Counted from the stretch's first letter, positions 42,870 through 51,762 are shown. The stretch is 64,000 bases of DNA from Paraburkholderia phenazinium (GCF_900100735.1 NZ_FNCJ01000024.1:1-64000), one strand, 5' to 3'. The notes: generated by a model not told the origin, from the letters alone. A program made the numbers and translations.

Positions 42870-42945
42870 TGGTGCCCCCTGTCTGATTCGAACAGACCAC
42901 CTCATGATTACAAGTCAAGTGCTCTACCAAATGAGCTAAGGGGGC
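42870..42945 (-). tRNA. tRNA-Thr (anticodon TGT)
   Basis: 76 bases with the 3' CCA encoded (42870-42872). The 7-bp acceptor stem GCCCCCT/AGGGGGC, D-stem GCTC/GAGC, anticodon loop CTTGTAA with TGT, and T-arm GTCTG-TTCGAAT-CAGAC all fit. The second pair of the anticodon stem is a T-T mismatch. No integrase or element boundary is seen next to it. Confidence 0.96.
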
Positions 42946-43073
42946 GAAAGCAGCGCGCTATTATAAGCCAAGAAGAACCATACTGCTACTAGCTGCCCGC
43001 ACCTGGGCGGCCCCATCAGTTACCATGTACGTCTATTCGATATCCCTGTCATATCGAATCCCCACCTCGCTCA

Positions 43074-44222
43074 ATGACCCAACACCCTACGCAACACCCC
43101 ACTCAGGCGCCGACCATTACCTGGCCCGAGGCCGACGGCCCGCGCACCGCGCGCTGGCGCTCCGAAGCGGCGGTGCCGCCGCCCAAGCGAGTGATCGTGG
43201 CCGATGACCGCACCACGGCCGATACCGCCTATCGCCTCGCCTGTGAAGGCACGGCGCTCTTGTGGCAGGGCGACTTCCAGAACGCCCGCCAGCTGTTGCA
43301 GGCAGTGACGCGCCGCGTCGAACGCAAGCCGCGCAAGCAGGCCGAGACGCTGATCGATGCCTTCAATTTCCATCGCCAGGCGCAGTCGCAGCGTGCCCGT
43401 ACGCTGGGTATGATCCTGATCCCGCTCGACGCTGCCTACGCAATCCCGTTGCGCCGCGCGCCGGAAGTGGCAGAGGCTTGCGCGGAGACGTACGGTCCGC
43501 CGTCCGACGAGGTGTCGGTGGTGTCGTTGCGCGAACTGCTTGGTCTGATCGGCGCTCATGAGTGGCGCAAGAAGGGCGTGGAGATTCCCGTGCTCGGCGA
43601 GCGCATTCACCCGCACTACGGCGTGTTCTCGCCAGTGCGCGGCGAGTATGTCGATCTGGTCGCGCGCACGCCGCTGCCGTCGCTGAACAAGGCCTTCGAT
43701 ATCGGCACCGGCACGGGCGTGCTCGCTGCCTTGCTGGCCAAACGCGGCGTGAAGAAAATCGTCGCGTCCGACCAGGATCCGCGTGCGCTGGCTTGTGCGC
43801 GCGAGAATCTCGAGCGTCTCGGCTTCGCCCAGCAGGTTGATGTCGTCGAGGCCGATCTGTTCCCGGAAGGCCGCGCGCCGCTCGTGGTCTGTAACCCGCC
43901 GTGGGTGCCGGCGCGGCCGGCGTCGCCGATCGAATACGCCATCTACGACAACGACAGCCGCATGCTGCTCGGCTTCCTGAACGGGCTCGCGGAGCATCTG
44001 TCGCCGGGTGGCGAAGGCTGGTTGATCCTGTCGGATTTCGCTGAGCATCTGGGTTTGCGCACCCGTCAGTTTCTGCTCGACGCGATTGAGAAGGCCGGGC
44101 TTACGGTGGTCGGTCGCGAAGATATTCGTCCGCGCCATCCGAAGTCGTCGGATGAAACCGATCCGCTGCATGCCGCGCGCGTCGCTGAAGTGACGTCGTT
44201 GTGGCGCCTGAAGGCGCGCTGA
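43074..44222 (+). CDS. SAM-dependent methyltransferase with NPPW motif
   Basis: 382 residues. A helical N-terminal region (about 1-190) precedes a class I methyltransferase core with FDIGTGTGVLAALLAKRG, the acidic VASDQDP and VVCNPPWVPA. The NPPW variant of NPPY is typical of enzymes that methylate an amide or ring nitrogen, such as the PrmB/PrmC group or nucleic-acid N-methylases. The substrate is not identifiable. Adjacent genes give no clue. Confidence 0.8.
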   Translation: MTQHPTQHPTQAPTITWPEADGPRTARWRSEAAVPPPKRVIVADDRTTADTAYRLACEGTALLWQGDFQNARQLLQAVTRRVERKPRKQAETLIDAFNFHRQAQSQRARTLGMILIPLDAAYAIPLRRAPEVAEACAETYGPPSDEVSVVSLRELLGLIGAHEWRKKGVEIPVLGERIHPHYGVFSPVRGEYVDLVARTPLPSLNKAFDIGTGTGVLAALLAKRGVKKIVASDQDPRALACARENLERLGFAQQVDVVEADLFPEGRAPLVVCNPPWVPARPASPIEYAIYDNDSRMLLGFLNGLAEHLSPGGEGWLILSDFAEHLGLRTRQFLLDAIEKAGLTVVGREDIRPRHPKSSDETDPLHAARVAEVTSLWRLKAR

Positions 44223-44256
44223 GGGCCTCCATGATGGTCTGACGGCGAACGGGCGC

Positions 44257-45576
44257 TCAGCGTCCGGCAGTTTCGGCTAGCCAGGCCAGCGCCCCGCGCC
44301 CGGCGACCAGCCCGCTCGCAAAGCACGCGGTTAGCAGATACCCTCCGGTCGGCGCTTCCCAATCGAGCATTTCGCCAGCGCAGAACACGCCAGGCAGATG
44401 CTCGATCATCAGGCTCGCATCAAGCGTCTCGAAGGGAACGCCGCCTGCGCTACTGATCGCTTCTTCAATTGGCCGCGTGCGCAGGAGTTTCAAAGGCAGC
44501 GCCTTGATCGTTTGTGCGAGCAGCGTCGCATCGGCAAACGCCGCTTTCGAGAGCGCTTCGTGCAGCAACCCGAGCTTCACCCCACCAAGGCTGATGCGGC
44601 TTTGCAGATGGCTCGACATCGAGCGTGAGCCGCGGGGCCGGGTGACTTCGTCCAGCACGCGTTGCACCGTGAGCCCGGGCGCCAGGTCGAGCGTGATCGT
44701 GGCCTCGCCGTCTGCCAGGATCCGCTCGCGAATCGGCGCCGACAGCGCATACACCAGACTTCCCTCGATACCCGATTCGGTGACGACAAACTCACCTTGC
44801 CGGTGCTGCACGCCGCCGTCTTTAGCGGTCAAGGCGATTGCCACCGGCTTCACCGGTTGTCCGGCGAAGCGCTCGCGGAAATAGTCGCTCCAGTTCGCGT
44901 CGAACCCGCAGTTCGCCGGGACGAGCGGCGCAACCGGCACGTCGCGCTCGCTCATCAACGGCACCCATGCTGCGTCTGACCCGAGGCGCGGCCAGCTTCC
45001 ACCACCCAGCGCGAACACCACGGCGTCGGCGTGCACCTGCTGCTCGCCATTGGGCGTCATGAAACGCAGTGCCTGCTGCGCGGGGTGTCGAGCGGCGCCT
45101 TCGTCCTTTTGGTCCCCTCCGTTCGCGGCGTTCGTCGCATCCCCGCCGTCCCAGCCCACCCATCTGTGCCGCATGTGAAAGCGCACGCCGGCTTCCTTCA
45201 GCCGATGCAGCCAGGCACGCAGCATCGGCGCCGCTTTCATGTCGGTGGGGAACACACGGCCTGAACTGCCGACGAAGGTCTCGACGCCCAAGTCCTGCAG
45301 CCACGCTCGCAACGCATCCGGGCCGAACGCGTCGAGCAGCGGCGCAATCTGCTCGCACCGCGCGCCGTAGCGGCCGAGGAACGGCTCAAGTGGTTCCGAA
45401 TGCGTGATGTTCATGCCGCCTTTGCCGGCCATCAGAAATTTGCGTCCGACCGACGGCATGGCGTCGTAGACGTCGACGCGCAAGCCGTGCCGGGCGGCCA
45501 GCGCCTCGGCGGCCATCAGGCCGGCGGGGCCGCCGCCGATTACGGCGACGCAAGCGGAATCAGGCAGGGTGGGCAT
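44257..45576 (-). CDS. HI0933/BaiN-like flavoprotein (TIGR03862 type)
   Basis: 439 residues. FAD motif VAVIGGGPAGLMAAEALAA at the N terminus, then SVGRKFLMAGKGGMNITHSE, and ALGGGSWPRLGSD in the middle. The C terminus LDWEAPTGGYLLTACFASG completes the family pattern. Putative FAD-dependent oxidoreductase with an unknown substrate. The start is the ATG before PTLPDSACVAVIGGG; the longest frame adds 25 residues without homology. It faces the methyltransferase gene convergently. Confidence 0.85.
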   Translation of the reverse strand: MPTLPDSACVAVIGGGPAGLMAAEALAARHGLRVDVYDAMPSVGRKFLMAGKGGMNITHSEPLEPFLGRYGARCEQIAPLLDAFGPDALRAWLQDLGVETFVGSSGRVFPTDMKAAPMLRAWLHRLKEAGVRFHMRHRWVGWDGGDATNAANGGDQKDEGAARHPAQQALRFMTPNGEQQVHADAVVFALGGGSWPRLGSDAAWVPLMSERDVPVAPLVPANCGFDANWSDYFRERFAGQPVKPVAIALTAKDGGVQHRQGEFVVTESGIEGSLVYALSAPIRERILADGEATITLDLAPGLTVQRVLDEVTRPRGSRSMSSHLQSRISLGGVKLGLLHEALSKAAFADATLLAQTIKALPLKLLRTRPIEEAISSAGGVPFETLDASLMIEHLPGVFCAGEMLDWEAPTGGYLLTACFASGLVAGRGALAWLAETAGR

Positions 45577-45937
45577 GCGGTGTATTCGAGTGAGGGCGTG
45601 AGCGGGAGAACAGCGGCGTTCGCGGCCAGATTGCCACGGCCGGCGGCGCAAAGCCCGCTATTTTCACACCGCACGGCGCTGTGCGGCAAACCCGGATGGT
45701 CTGCTGGGTGTGGCGTGCGGTCCGGTGCGGGTCACACCTGCACTTATCAGCCGCAATCGCGCTATGCAATCCACATGCGCGACCTATACTTTTCGAATCC
45801 CTTCCAATGGACGTGTCCTAGCGTCCTTTCGCCGCGCACATTCCTCCGGACCCTCATGCACACCCGTCGATCGGCACCATGTTCGACGCTGGCGGTTTGC
45901 GCGCTTTCATTGTTGCCATTGATCTGAGGAGACTGTC
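45577..45937. other. Intergenic region, no firm gene
   Basis: Between the flavoprotein start and the DUF1059 gene I see only a 23-codon frame (45856-45927) that reads as a short hydrophobic peptide and ends ten bases before the DUF1059 ATG. It may be chance. Promoter elements could not be assigned with confidence. Confidence 0.3.
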
Positions 45938-46147
45938 ATGACTCGCAAGTACATCGACTGCCGAGAGTTCCCGAGCGAAATGGGTTGCTCGGTTGCGCTG
46001 TCAGCCGACTCCGAAGGCGAGCTGCTCGAGGCGGCTGTGCAGCACGCCGTTACGGTTCACAAACACGCGGACTCTCCGGAACTGCGTTCACAGTTGAAGA
46101 CGCTGTTCCGCGATGGGACGCCGCCGGTCGAAGCGCCGCACGCGTGA
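45938..46147 (+). CDS. DUF1059-family small protein
   Basis: 69 residues with DCREFPSEMGCSVALSADSEGELLEAAVQHAVTVHKH, the Cys/His pattern of DUF1059. The function is unknown. A good ribosome-binding site (TGAGGAGACTGTC) supports the start. Confidence 0.8.
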   Translation: MTRKYIDCREFPSEMGCSVALSADSEGELLEAAVQHAVTVHKHADSPELRSQLKTLFRDGTPPVEAPHA

Positions 46148-46183
46148 CGCACCGGTAGTATCGGTACGCCGTGCGGCCGTGGC

Positions 46184-46211
46184 GGAAGCGACGTGACCAC
46201 GCGTCGCTTCC
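46184..46211. terminator. Perfect 10-bp hairpin between convergent genes
   Basis: GGAAGCGACG-TGACCACG-CGTCGCTTCC. It lies between the DUF1059 gene and the opposing small gene, where a bidirectional terminator is expected. It lacks a T run on both sides. Confidence 0.5.
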
Positions 46212-46225
46212 TGAGCGCTAGAGCG

Positions 46226-46546
46226 TCAGCCCGGATACTCCTCGTCGACCTTGAGCCCGGCGAGCTTGAAGATCACGCGCAGCGTTTGCGGCTTGATATC
46301 GCGCCGCGAGGCGAGCGTGGTCATCACGAAGTCGAGTACCTTCGCATACTTGAGCATCGTGAGACAGGTCTCGAGGTCGATGCTGCCGTCGCGCATCAGC
46401 TCGGCAAGGCGCAGCATCTCGACGGAGATGTCGCGCGCCATTTCCAGCTCGAGTTGCTGTTTTTCGGTCCACGCGGGCGTGGCCATCAGCTTGGTCAACA
46501 GTTCCTGAAACTTCTGTTCGGCGTTGCCGTTGGGTATCGTATCCAT
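46226..46546 (-). CDS. Conserved small protein of unknown function
   Basis: 106 residues, mostly helical and charged, without membrane segments or signal peptide: KFQELLTKLMATPAWTEKQQ and ETCLTMLKYAKVLDFVMTTLASRR. I do not recognise a family. Codon use matches the neighbours. It faces the DUF1059 gene convergently. Confidence 0.6.
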   Translation of the reverse strand: MDTIPNGNAEQKFQELLTKLMATPAWTEKQQLELEMARDISVEMLRLAELMRDGSIDLETCLTMLKYAKVLDFVMTTLASRRDIKPQTLRVIFKLAGLKVDEEYPG

Positions 46547-46937
46547 TGCCGCCTCATGTTCTTCTGAGCGCGCTTCCAGTTAAGATCGCGGCGCACTGCA
46601 GGTTACGTAACGTTCGGACCCGTGTTCCGGTCCGACCTCCCCACACGCTTGCGGTTGGCCTGATCGACCTGGTAGCCGGCAGTGTGTCTTTGTTCTCCAT
46701 GCGGCCTGCCACAGGGGCTCGGGCTGCATGCCTCGCTTGCTGCGCGTGTCTCGTCCCGTTTTGCTTCGCTTCGCGCACTAATTTCAGAGCAGGAAGCGTT
46801 CCAGGAAAGCGCGATTCGCGCGTCGTCGGCGGCAATGAATCGGTACTTGTGCCGCGCTTTGGGTAAACTGGCAGCAACTTTTCTCTTTTTCCGTCGCCTG
46901 TCGCACGTTCGCCGTGCAATCGATGGCGGTCCGTACG
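46547..46937. other. Divergent intergenic region, no gene seen
   Basis: The 391 bases between the small minus-strand gene and the methyltransferase have lower coding character than the surroundings. Frames here lack ribosome-binding sites and domains. It should hold the promoters of both divergent genes, but no clear sigma-70 pair could be assigned. Confidence 0.35.
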
Positions 46938-47768
46938 ATGTCCAGCAAAACTCACGAAATTCGCCCCAATCAATCGGTCGAACTGCTGAAGGAACTCCAT
47001 ATCCTCACGCGCGACGGCAAGATGAATCAGGACAGCCGCCGCAAGCTGAAGCAGGTCTATCACCTGTTCCAGTTCATCGAGCCGTTGCTGAAAGATCTGA
47101 AAGAAAGCCAAGGCGACCTGACTCTTGTCGACCACGGCGCCGGCAAGTCTTATCTTGGTTTTATCCTGTATGACCTGTTTTTCAAGGAGCAGCAGGATAA
47201 ATCGCACATCTACGGTATCGAGACGCGCGAAGAGCTCGTGACGAGTTCGGAGGCGCTGGCGGCGCGGCTGGGCTTCAAGGGGATGTCGTTTCTGAATCTG
47301 TCGGTGGCGGAGTCGATTTCGTCAGACCGTTTGCCGGCGAAGATCGATATCGTCACCGCGCTGCACGCGTGCAATACCGCGACCGACGACGCGATTCGCT
47401 TCGCCCTGCAAAAGCATGCGAAGTACATCGTGGTGGTGCCGTGCTGTCAGGCCGAGGTGGCCGGGGTGCTGCGCCAGAACAAGAGCAAGTCGCTTGGCAA
47501 TGCGTTGACGGAGATCTGGCGCCACCCGCTGCACACGCGGGAATTCGGCAGCCAGATCACCAACGTGCTGCGCTGTCTGCAGCTCGAGGCGCACGGCTAT
47601 CAGGTGAGCGTGACAGAACTGGTGGGCTGGGAGCATTCGATGAAGAACGAACTCATCATTGCCCAATACAAGGATCTGCCGCGCCGCCGTCCGGCGGAAC
47701 GGCTCAATGAGGTGATGGAGACGCTCGGGATTGCTGAGTTGCGCGAGCGCTTCTTTGTGGAGGCTTGA
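46938..47768 (+). CDS. SAM-dependent methyltransferase (Methyltransf_32 type)
   Basis: 276 residues from ATG 46938; an in-frame start at 46914 would add eight. The core has LVDHGAGKSYLGFILYDL, the acidic GIETREELV, then TALHACNTATDDAIRFAL and VVVPCCQAE. The VPCCQ motif marks the group that includes GSTCD/METTL25-like enzymes, which suggests RNA or protein methylation. The substrate is unknown. The N-terminal 80 residues are helical. Confidence 0.75.
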   Translation: MSSKTHEIRPNQSVELLKELHILTRDGKMNQDSRRKLKQVYHLFQFIEPLLKDLKESQGDLTLVDHGAGKSYLGFILYDLFFKEQQDKSHIYGIETREELVTSSEALAARLGFKGMSFLNLSVAESISSDRLPAKIDIVTALHACNTATDDAIRFALQKHAKYIVVVPCCQAEVAGVLRQNKSKSLGNALTEIWRHPLHTREFGSQITNVLRCLQLEAHGYQVSVTELVGWEHSMKNELIIAQYKDLPRRRPAERLNEVMETLGIAELRERFFVEA

Positions 47769-47809
47769 GGGTTTGTGTCAGGTGGAATGACGAAAGTCGC
47801 CACCGTGCA

Positions 47810-48376
47810 TCATTCTTCGGTTGGCGCGCTCATCCACTTCTGCCAGCCGGCTAACCCCAGCCGGCGCAGCGTTTCCTGATTGCGCTCGTAGATATCCTCG
47901 GCGTCGGGAAACGCCTCCACCGCGCGCTCGATGCTCGCCTCGCGCAGTAAATGCAGGATCGGATACGGGGCGCGATTCGTGTAGTTCTCGATGTCGTCCG
48001 CCTCGCTGCCTTCGAACCGGTACTGCGGATGAAAGCTCGCGATCTGCAATTCGCCTTCAAGACGCAATTGCGCGAGCATGCGGTCTGCGAAAAACAGACA
48101 GTCGTTGTATTCGAGGAAGTCGGCGAGCGCGTGCGGCAGGATCAGCAGTGTGGTGTCGATCTCGGCCGGGTCGGCCTGCTCGAGCGTTTTCAATTCCGTC
48201 TCGAGATCCATCAGCACGCCTTCCAGATCGGTCGCCTCGCTGATCGCGTAGCGGATCTGCCCCTTCACGTGCACGGCCTTGGCGAACGGGCAGAGGTTCA
48301 GGCCGATGACCGCACGGGTCAGCCAGTGGCGGGTCGACGAGAGGATAGTGGCGTGGGAATCGGTGGACGGCGGCAT
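47810..48376 (-). CDS. DUF1415-family protein
   Basis: 188 residues from the ATG at 48376; a start at 48403 would add nine. HWLTRAVIGLNLCPFAKAVHVKGQ and FHPQYRFEGSEADDIENYTNRAPYPILHLLREAS are characteristic. Function unknown; the Cys and His residues could bind metal. Confidence 0.85.
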   Translation of the reverse strand: MPPSTDSHATILSSTRHWLTRAVIGLNLCPFAKAVHVKGQIRYAISEATDLEGVLMDLETELKTLEQADPAEIDTTLLILPHALADFLEYNDCLFFADRMLAQLRLEGELQIASFHPQYRFEGSEADDIENYTNRAPYPILHLLREASIERAVEAFPDAEDIYERNQETLRRLGLAGWQKWMSAPTEE

Positions 48377-48503
48377 GGCAGGGCAAGGGACCGAAAGCGC
48401 CATTTTACGGGCGCCGGTGTGACCCGCGGTTGATGTTCACACGCTTCTCTGACCAGAAAGCGGCGCGGTGCTGGTCCGGCGCCGCTGCGGCCATGAAGGG
48501 CGC

Positions 48504-49148
48504 TTAGGCGCCGGCCGCGGTCTTCGCGCAGGCTGCAGCAATCAATTGCGCGGCTACCCGCGGTGCGGCCAGAATTGGGCCGCAACCTGGACCGCAGGTC
48601 TGGCTCGCGGCGTACACGCCTTCGATCAACAACCCGAGCGCGTTGGCCAAGGCGACCGGATCATCGGCGCCGGCCTGCGTGGCGAGCGCCGTGATTCGCT
48701 CGATCAGGCGAGCCTTGTTGCCGAACACAAACTGCCGTGCCGCATGCGAGGCATCGGGAAACTCCACCGCGACATTCACAAACGGACAACCGCGATAGTC
48801 CTTGGCCGAGGCGCGCTCGGCCAGATCCTCGAAGTACTGCAAAAGCTGTTTGGCGGGCTCGCCAGGGTGCTTTGCGAAGCTCTTTTCGACGTAGCCGAAA
48901 AATTGCGTGTCCTTGCGCTCCAGATACGCCAGTACGAGGTCGTCTTTCGACGAAAACTGCCGGTACAGGCTCATCTTGTTGACGCCCGCCCGCTCGACGA
49001 CGGCGTCCACTCCCACGGCCCGCACGCCTTCGCGGTAGAACAGTTCGCCCGCGGCCTGCAGCAGATGCTCCTGGGCTTGTGGCCCGGCGGTCTGCGTGCG
49101 GCTGCGGCGGCCGGGTGCGGCCGGCTTGGCTGTGTCGCTTTGTGACAT
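48504..49148 (-). CDS. TetR/AcrR-family transcriptional regulator
   Basis: 214 residues. A helix-turn-helix (about 25-70) reads LLQAAGELFYREGVRAVGVDAVVERAGVNKMSLYRQF. The C-terminal ligand-binding domain contains two Cys close together (GPGCGP and SQTCGP). It is divergent from an MFS gene, and the shared region holds a sigma-70 promoter overlapping inverted half-sites and a perfect 20-bp palindrome. It most likely represses the transporter and itself. Confidence 0.9.
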   Translation of the reverse strand: MSQSDTAKPAAPGRRSRTQTAGPQAQEHLLQAAGELFYREGVRAVGVDAVVERAGVNKMSLYRQFSSKDDLVLAYLERKDTQFFGYVEKSFAKHPGEPAKQLLQYFEDLAERASAKDYRGCPFVNVAVEFPDASHAARQFVFGNKARLIERITALATQAGADDPVALANALGLLIEGVYAASQTCGPGCGPILAAPRVAAQLIAAACAKTAAGA

Positions 49149-49175
49149 GGTGGTCCCACGTTCGATTGTCGATGC

Positions 49176-49204
49176 TTGACATGTTACCGGTCAGTCACTA
49201 ACAT
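49176..49204 (+). promoter_or_regulatory. Sigma-70 promoter of the MFS gene overlapping inverted half-sites
   Basis: TTGACA (49176-49181) and TAACAT (49199-49204) are separated by exactly 17 bases. Inverted half-sites ATGTTA (49181-49186) and TAACAT (49199-49204) flank a core CCGGTCAGTCAC, so a dimeric repressor could block the promoter. Confidence 0.7.
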
Positions 49205-49214
49205 CGCAACACCA

Positions 49215-49234
49215 TTGTGACAGATCTGTCACAA
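49215..49234. promoter_or_regulatory. Perfect 20-bp palindrome, candidate TetR operator
   Basis: TTGTGACAGA followed by its exact reverse complement TCTGTCACAA. It lies 11 bases after the -10 box, across the expected transcription start of the MFS gene and 67-86 bases upstream of the regulator start. Perfect symmetry of this length between divergent TetR and transporter genes is strong evidence for an operator. Confidence 0.75.
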
Positions 49235-49302
49235 GTCCTTTACCAAACGCGTAACAAACCGAAGCAGCGCCGTCTGACGGACGGGCGCCGACTGGAGATC
49301 CA

Positions 49303-50586
49303 ATGAACTGGGCAGCGAGAATAATCGGCGGTCGTTTCCACTACGGCTGGCTGACCGTAGCGGTGGTGTTCCTGGTATTGCTGGCAGCGGCGGGCACGCG
49401 CGCTACGCCGAGCGTGATGATGGTGCCGCTTGAACATCAGTTCGGCTGGAGCCGGGCGACGATCTCGCTTGCCATCTCGGTGAATATCGCGCTCTACGGC
49501 CTGATGGGGCCGTTTGCCGCGGCGGCGATGCAGCGCTTCGGGGTGCGCCCGACCGTGCTGATCGCACTCGGCACGATGGCGGGCGGTGTGGCGCTGTCGT
49601 CGCTGATGACGCACCCGTGGCAGATGATCCTGATCTGGGGCGTCATGGTGGGGGGCTCGACCGGGGTGGCGGCGCTGTCGCTGTCGGCGACGGTGGTGAA
49701 TCGCTGGTTCACCACGCATCGTGGCCTGGTGATGGGCATTCTCACCGCCAGTTCGGCGACCGGCCAGCTCGTATTCCTGCCGTTGCTAGCGGCGATTGCC
49801 GAGCATCATGGCTGGCGCCCGGTGGTCTGGGTCGTGGCGGGTGCGGCGGCGATCGTTCTGCCACTGGTGGCGTTCCTGCTGCCCGAGCGTCCTGCCGATC
49901 TGACGCTGCGTCCGTACGGCGAACCCTCCGACTCGCCGCTCCACCGCGCGGTCACGAAGCAGAATCCTCTGGCCATCGCATTCGGCACGCTGGCCATGGC
50001 CAGCAAGACACGCGATTTCTGGCTGCTGTTTTTTAGCTTCTTTATTTGCGGCGCGAGCACCAACGGCTATGTCGGCACGCACCTGATCGCCATGTGCGGT
50101 GACTACGGCATGAGCGAAGTGCAGGGCGCGTCGTTGCTGGCCGCCATGGGCATCTTCGACCTGTTCGGCACGACCTTGTCGGGCTGGCTGTCGGACCGCT
50201 TCAATAGCCGCGTATTGCTGTTCTGGTACTACGGGCTGCGAGGCCTCTCGTTGATGTACTTGCCGCATGCGTTCGGCATCGACTTCTTCGGGCTGCCGCT
50301 GTTCGCGGTGTTCTACGGGCTCGACTGGATCGCCACCGTGCCGCCCACCGTGCGTCTCGCCACTGATGTCTACGGCAAGGAAGCCGCGCCGGTCGTATTC
50401 GGCTGGGTGGTCGCCGGGCACCAGCTCGGCGCGGCTTTCGCGGCATTGGGGGCGGGCATGCTGCGCGCGAGCCTCGGCACCTATACGGTGGCGTCGATGA
50501 TCTCGGGCGGCTTGTGCCTCGTCGCTTCGGTGATCGTGCTGCGTATCAACCGCGGCGAGCGGACGGTCGCGCCGCAGACGGTCTAG
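49303..50586 (+). CDS. MFS transporter, MCT/oxalate-formate antiporter-like
   Basis: 427 residues with about 12 membrane helices. FHYGWLTVAVVFLVLLAAAG at helix 1, VMMVPLEHQFGWSRATISLAISV and NRWFTTHRGLVMGILTASSATGQL are typical of the monocarboxylate-type subgroup. The substrate is not known. Controlled by the divergent TetR regulator (inference). Confidence 0.85.
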   Translation: MNWAARIIGGRFHYGWLTVAVVFLVLLAAAGTRATPSVMMVPLEHQFGWSRATISLAISVNIALYGLMGPFAAAAMQRFGVRPTVLIALGTMAGGVALSSLMTHPWQMILIWGVMVGGSTGVAALSLSATVVNRWFTTHRGLVMGILTASSATGQLVFLPLLAAIAEHHGWRPVVWVVAGAAAIVLPLVAFLLPERPADLTLRPYGEPSDSPLHRAVTKQNPLAIAFGTLAMASKTRDFWLLFFSFFICGASTNGYVGTHLIAMCGDYGMSEVQGASLLAAMGIFDLFGTTLSGWLSDRFNSRVLLFWYYGLRGLSLMYLPHAFGIDFFGLPLFAVFYGLDWIATVPPTVRLATDVYGKEAAPVVFGWVVAGHQLGAAFAALGAGMLRASLGTYTVASMISGGLCLVASVIVLRINRGERTVAPQTV

Positions 50587-50693
50587 GCGAATGTGTTTAT
50601 GCGTCTCTTTCGCAGCGCGCGCGGCGAAGCCCGGTTATGCTATGTGCCCCGGGCAGCCGCCCGCCGATCATGAATTTCGACTGAGAGAAGCGC

Positions 50694-51293
50694 ATGACCA
50701 ACAAACCCGCCCCAACCGCAGTTCCCATTCACGAACTGATTGCAGGCCGCTGGAGCCCGCGCGCGTATTCGAGCGAGCCGGTCAGCCGCGAACACCTGCA
50801 TGCGGTTCTTGAAGCGGCCCGCTGGGCGCCTTCGTCGTACAACGGCCAGCCGTGGCGTTTTGTCGTGTTCGATCGCAGCAGCGACGAGATTTCGTTCAAG
50901 CGCGCTTTCGCTACGCTTGTGCCGTTCAATCAGGGCTGGAATGCGCCGGCGCCGGTGTTGATCGCCGTCACCACGCACACGCTCACCAGCAAGGGTGAAG
51001 TGAACCGCTGTGCGTCTTACGATGCAGGTGCGGCCGCGATGGCGCTGGTGTTGCAGGCCCACGCGCTGGGGCTCGCTGCGCACCAGATGAGCGGCGTGGA
51101 TATCAATGCATTCCGCAAAGCGTTTGCGATTCCCGACGACGTCGAAGTGATCGCCATGATTTCGATTGGCCACTATGGCGAGGTCGACAAGCTCGACCCG
51201 GTGCTGCGCGAGCGCGAGAAGTCGGTGCGCACGCGTTTGCCGCTCGGCGAGATCGCCTTCAGCGGTGCGTGGAAGAAGCCGTTCTTGGGATAG
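50694..51293 (+). CDS. Nitroreductase-family FMN oxidoreductase
   Basis: 199 residues. RWSPRAYSSEPVSREHL, AARWAPSSYNGQPWRFVVF and the C-terminal ISIGHYG are typical FMN-binding elements. It reduces nitro compounds or quinones with NAD(P)H; the natural substrate is unknown. A terminator follows. Confidence 0.87.
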   Translation: MTNKPAPTAVPIHELIAGRWSPRAYSSEPVSREHLHAVLEAARWAPSSYNGQPWRFVVFDRSSDEISFKRAFATLVPFNQGWNAPAPVLIAVTTHTLTSKGEVNRCASYDAGAAAMALVLQAHALGLAAHQMSGVDINAFRKAFAIPDDVEVIAMISIGHYGEVDKLDPVLREREKSVRTRLPLGEIAFSGAWKKPFLG

Positions 51294-51346
51294 GCGGGCG
51301 ACTGATCCGCTGGCGCATCGGCCAGCGGCCTCGCCGGCTGGATAAC

Positions 51347-51378
51347 AACGCGCGGTCCGCGAAGGCCGCGCGTTTTTT
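51347..51378 (+). terminator. Terminator of the nitroreductase gene
   Basis: CGCGCGG (51349-51355) pairs with CCGCGCG (51366-51372), extended by AA/TT and followed by TTTTTT. Confidence 0.9.
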
Positions 51379-51444
51379 ATTGCGCTTGACCCGTGCCGCC
51401 GTCCGAATCCGCTACGCCGTTCGCGGCAACCATGAGGCGCGGGA

Positions 51445-51762
51445 CTAGCGGCCCTCTCTACTGTCTTGCGATTCGAGATTCACCCGATATAGCTCACGCT
51501 CCCTGCCGGCCAGCCAGCGCGGCGGTCGGCCCCGTCCCGCCCACGTGGCGCCGCTGACCGGGTCCTGGTACAGCACCTCTCCTTCCAGCAGTCGAGCCCG
51601 CCGGGCCGCGCGCCGCGGCAATATTTCATGTGAGGCAATGTGGTGTTCGCTCATGAGGCGGCGAATCTGTGCGATTGCGGCCCGTCGCTCGGCGGCGCGT
51701 GCGGCGGCGATATCGGCTTCGAGCTGGGCGCGCTGGTCTAGCAGTTGCTGGTAAGACATCAT
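51445..51762 (-). CDS. H-NS-family nucleoid protein
   Basis: 105 residues from ATG 51762 (a second ATG follows at once). A coiled-coil N terminus (YQQLLDQRAQLEADIAAARAAERRAA) and the C-terminal H-NS DNA-binding motif TWAGRGRPPRWL. It binds A/T-rich, often foreign, DNA and silences it. The longer frame of 165 residues includes 60 upstream residues with no domain and is not used. Confidence 0.85.
   Translation of the reverse strand: MMSYQQLLDQRAQLEADIAAARAAERRAAIAQIRRLMSEHHIASHEILPRRAARRARLLEGEVLYQDPVSGATWAGRGRPPRWLAGRERELYRVNLESQDSREGR

Noticed and set aside
42870..43073. tRNA-Thr as an integration site of a genomic island
   Set aside because: No integrase, direct repeat of the tRNA 3' end or composition change is visible on either side.
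45856..45927. 23-codon leader peptide before the DUF1059 gene
   Set aside because: No amino-acid bias or attenuator structure that would indicate a regulatory leader; probably chance.
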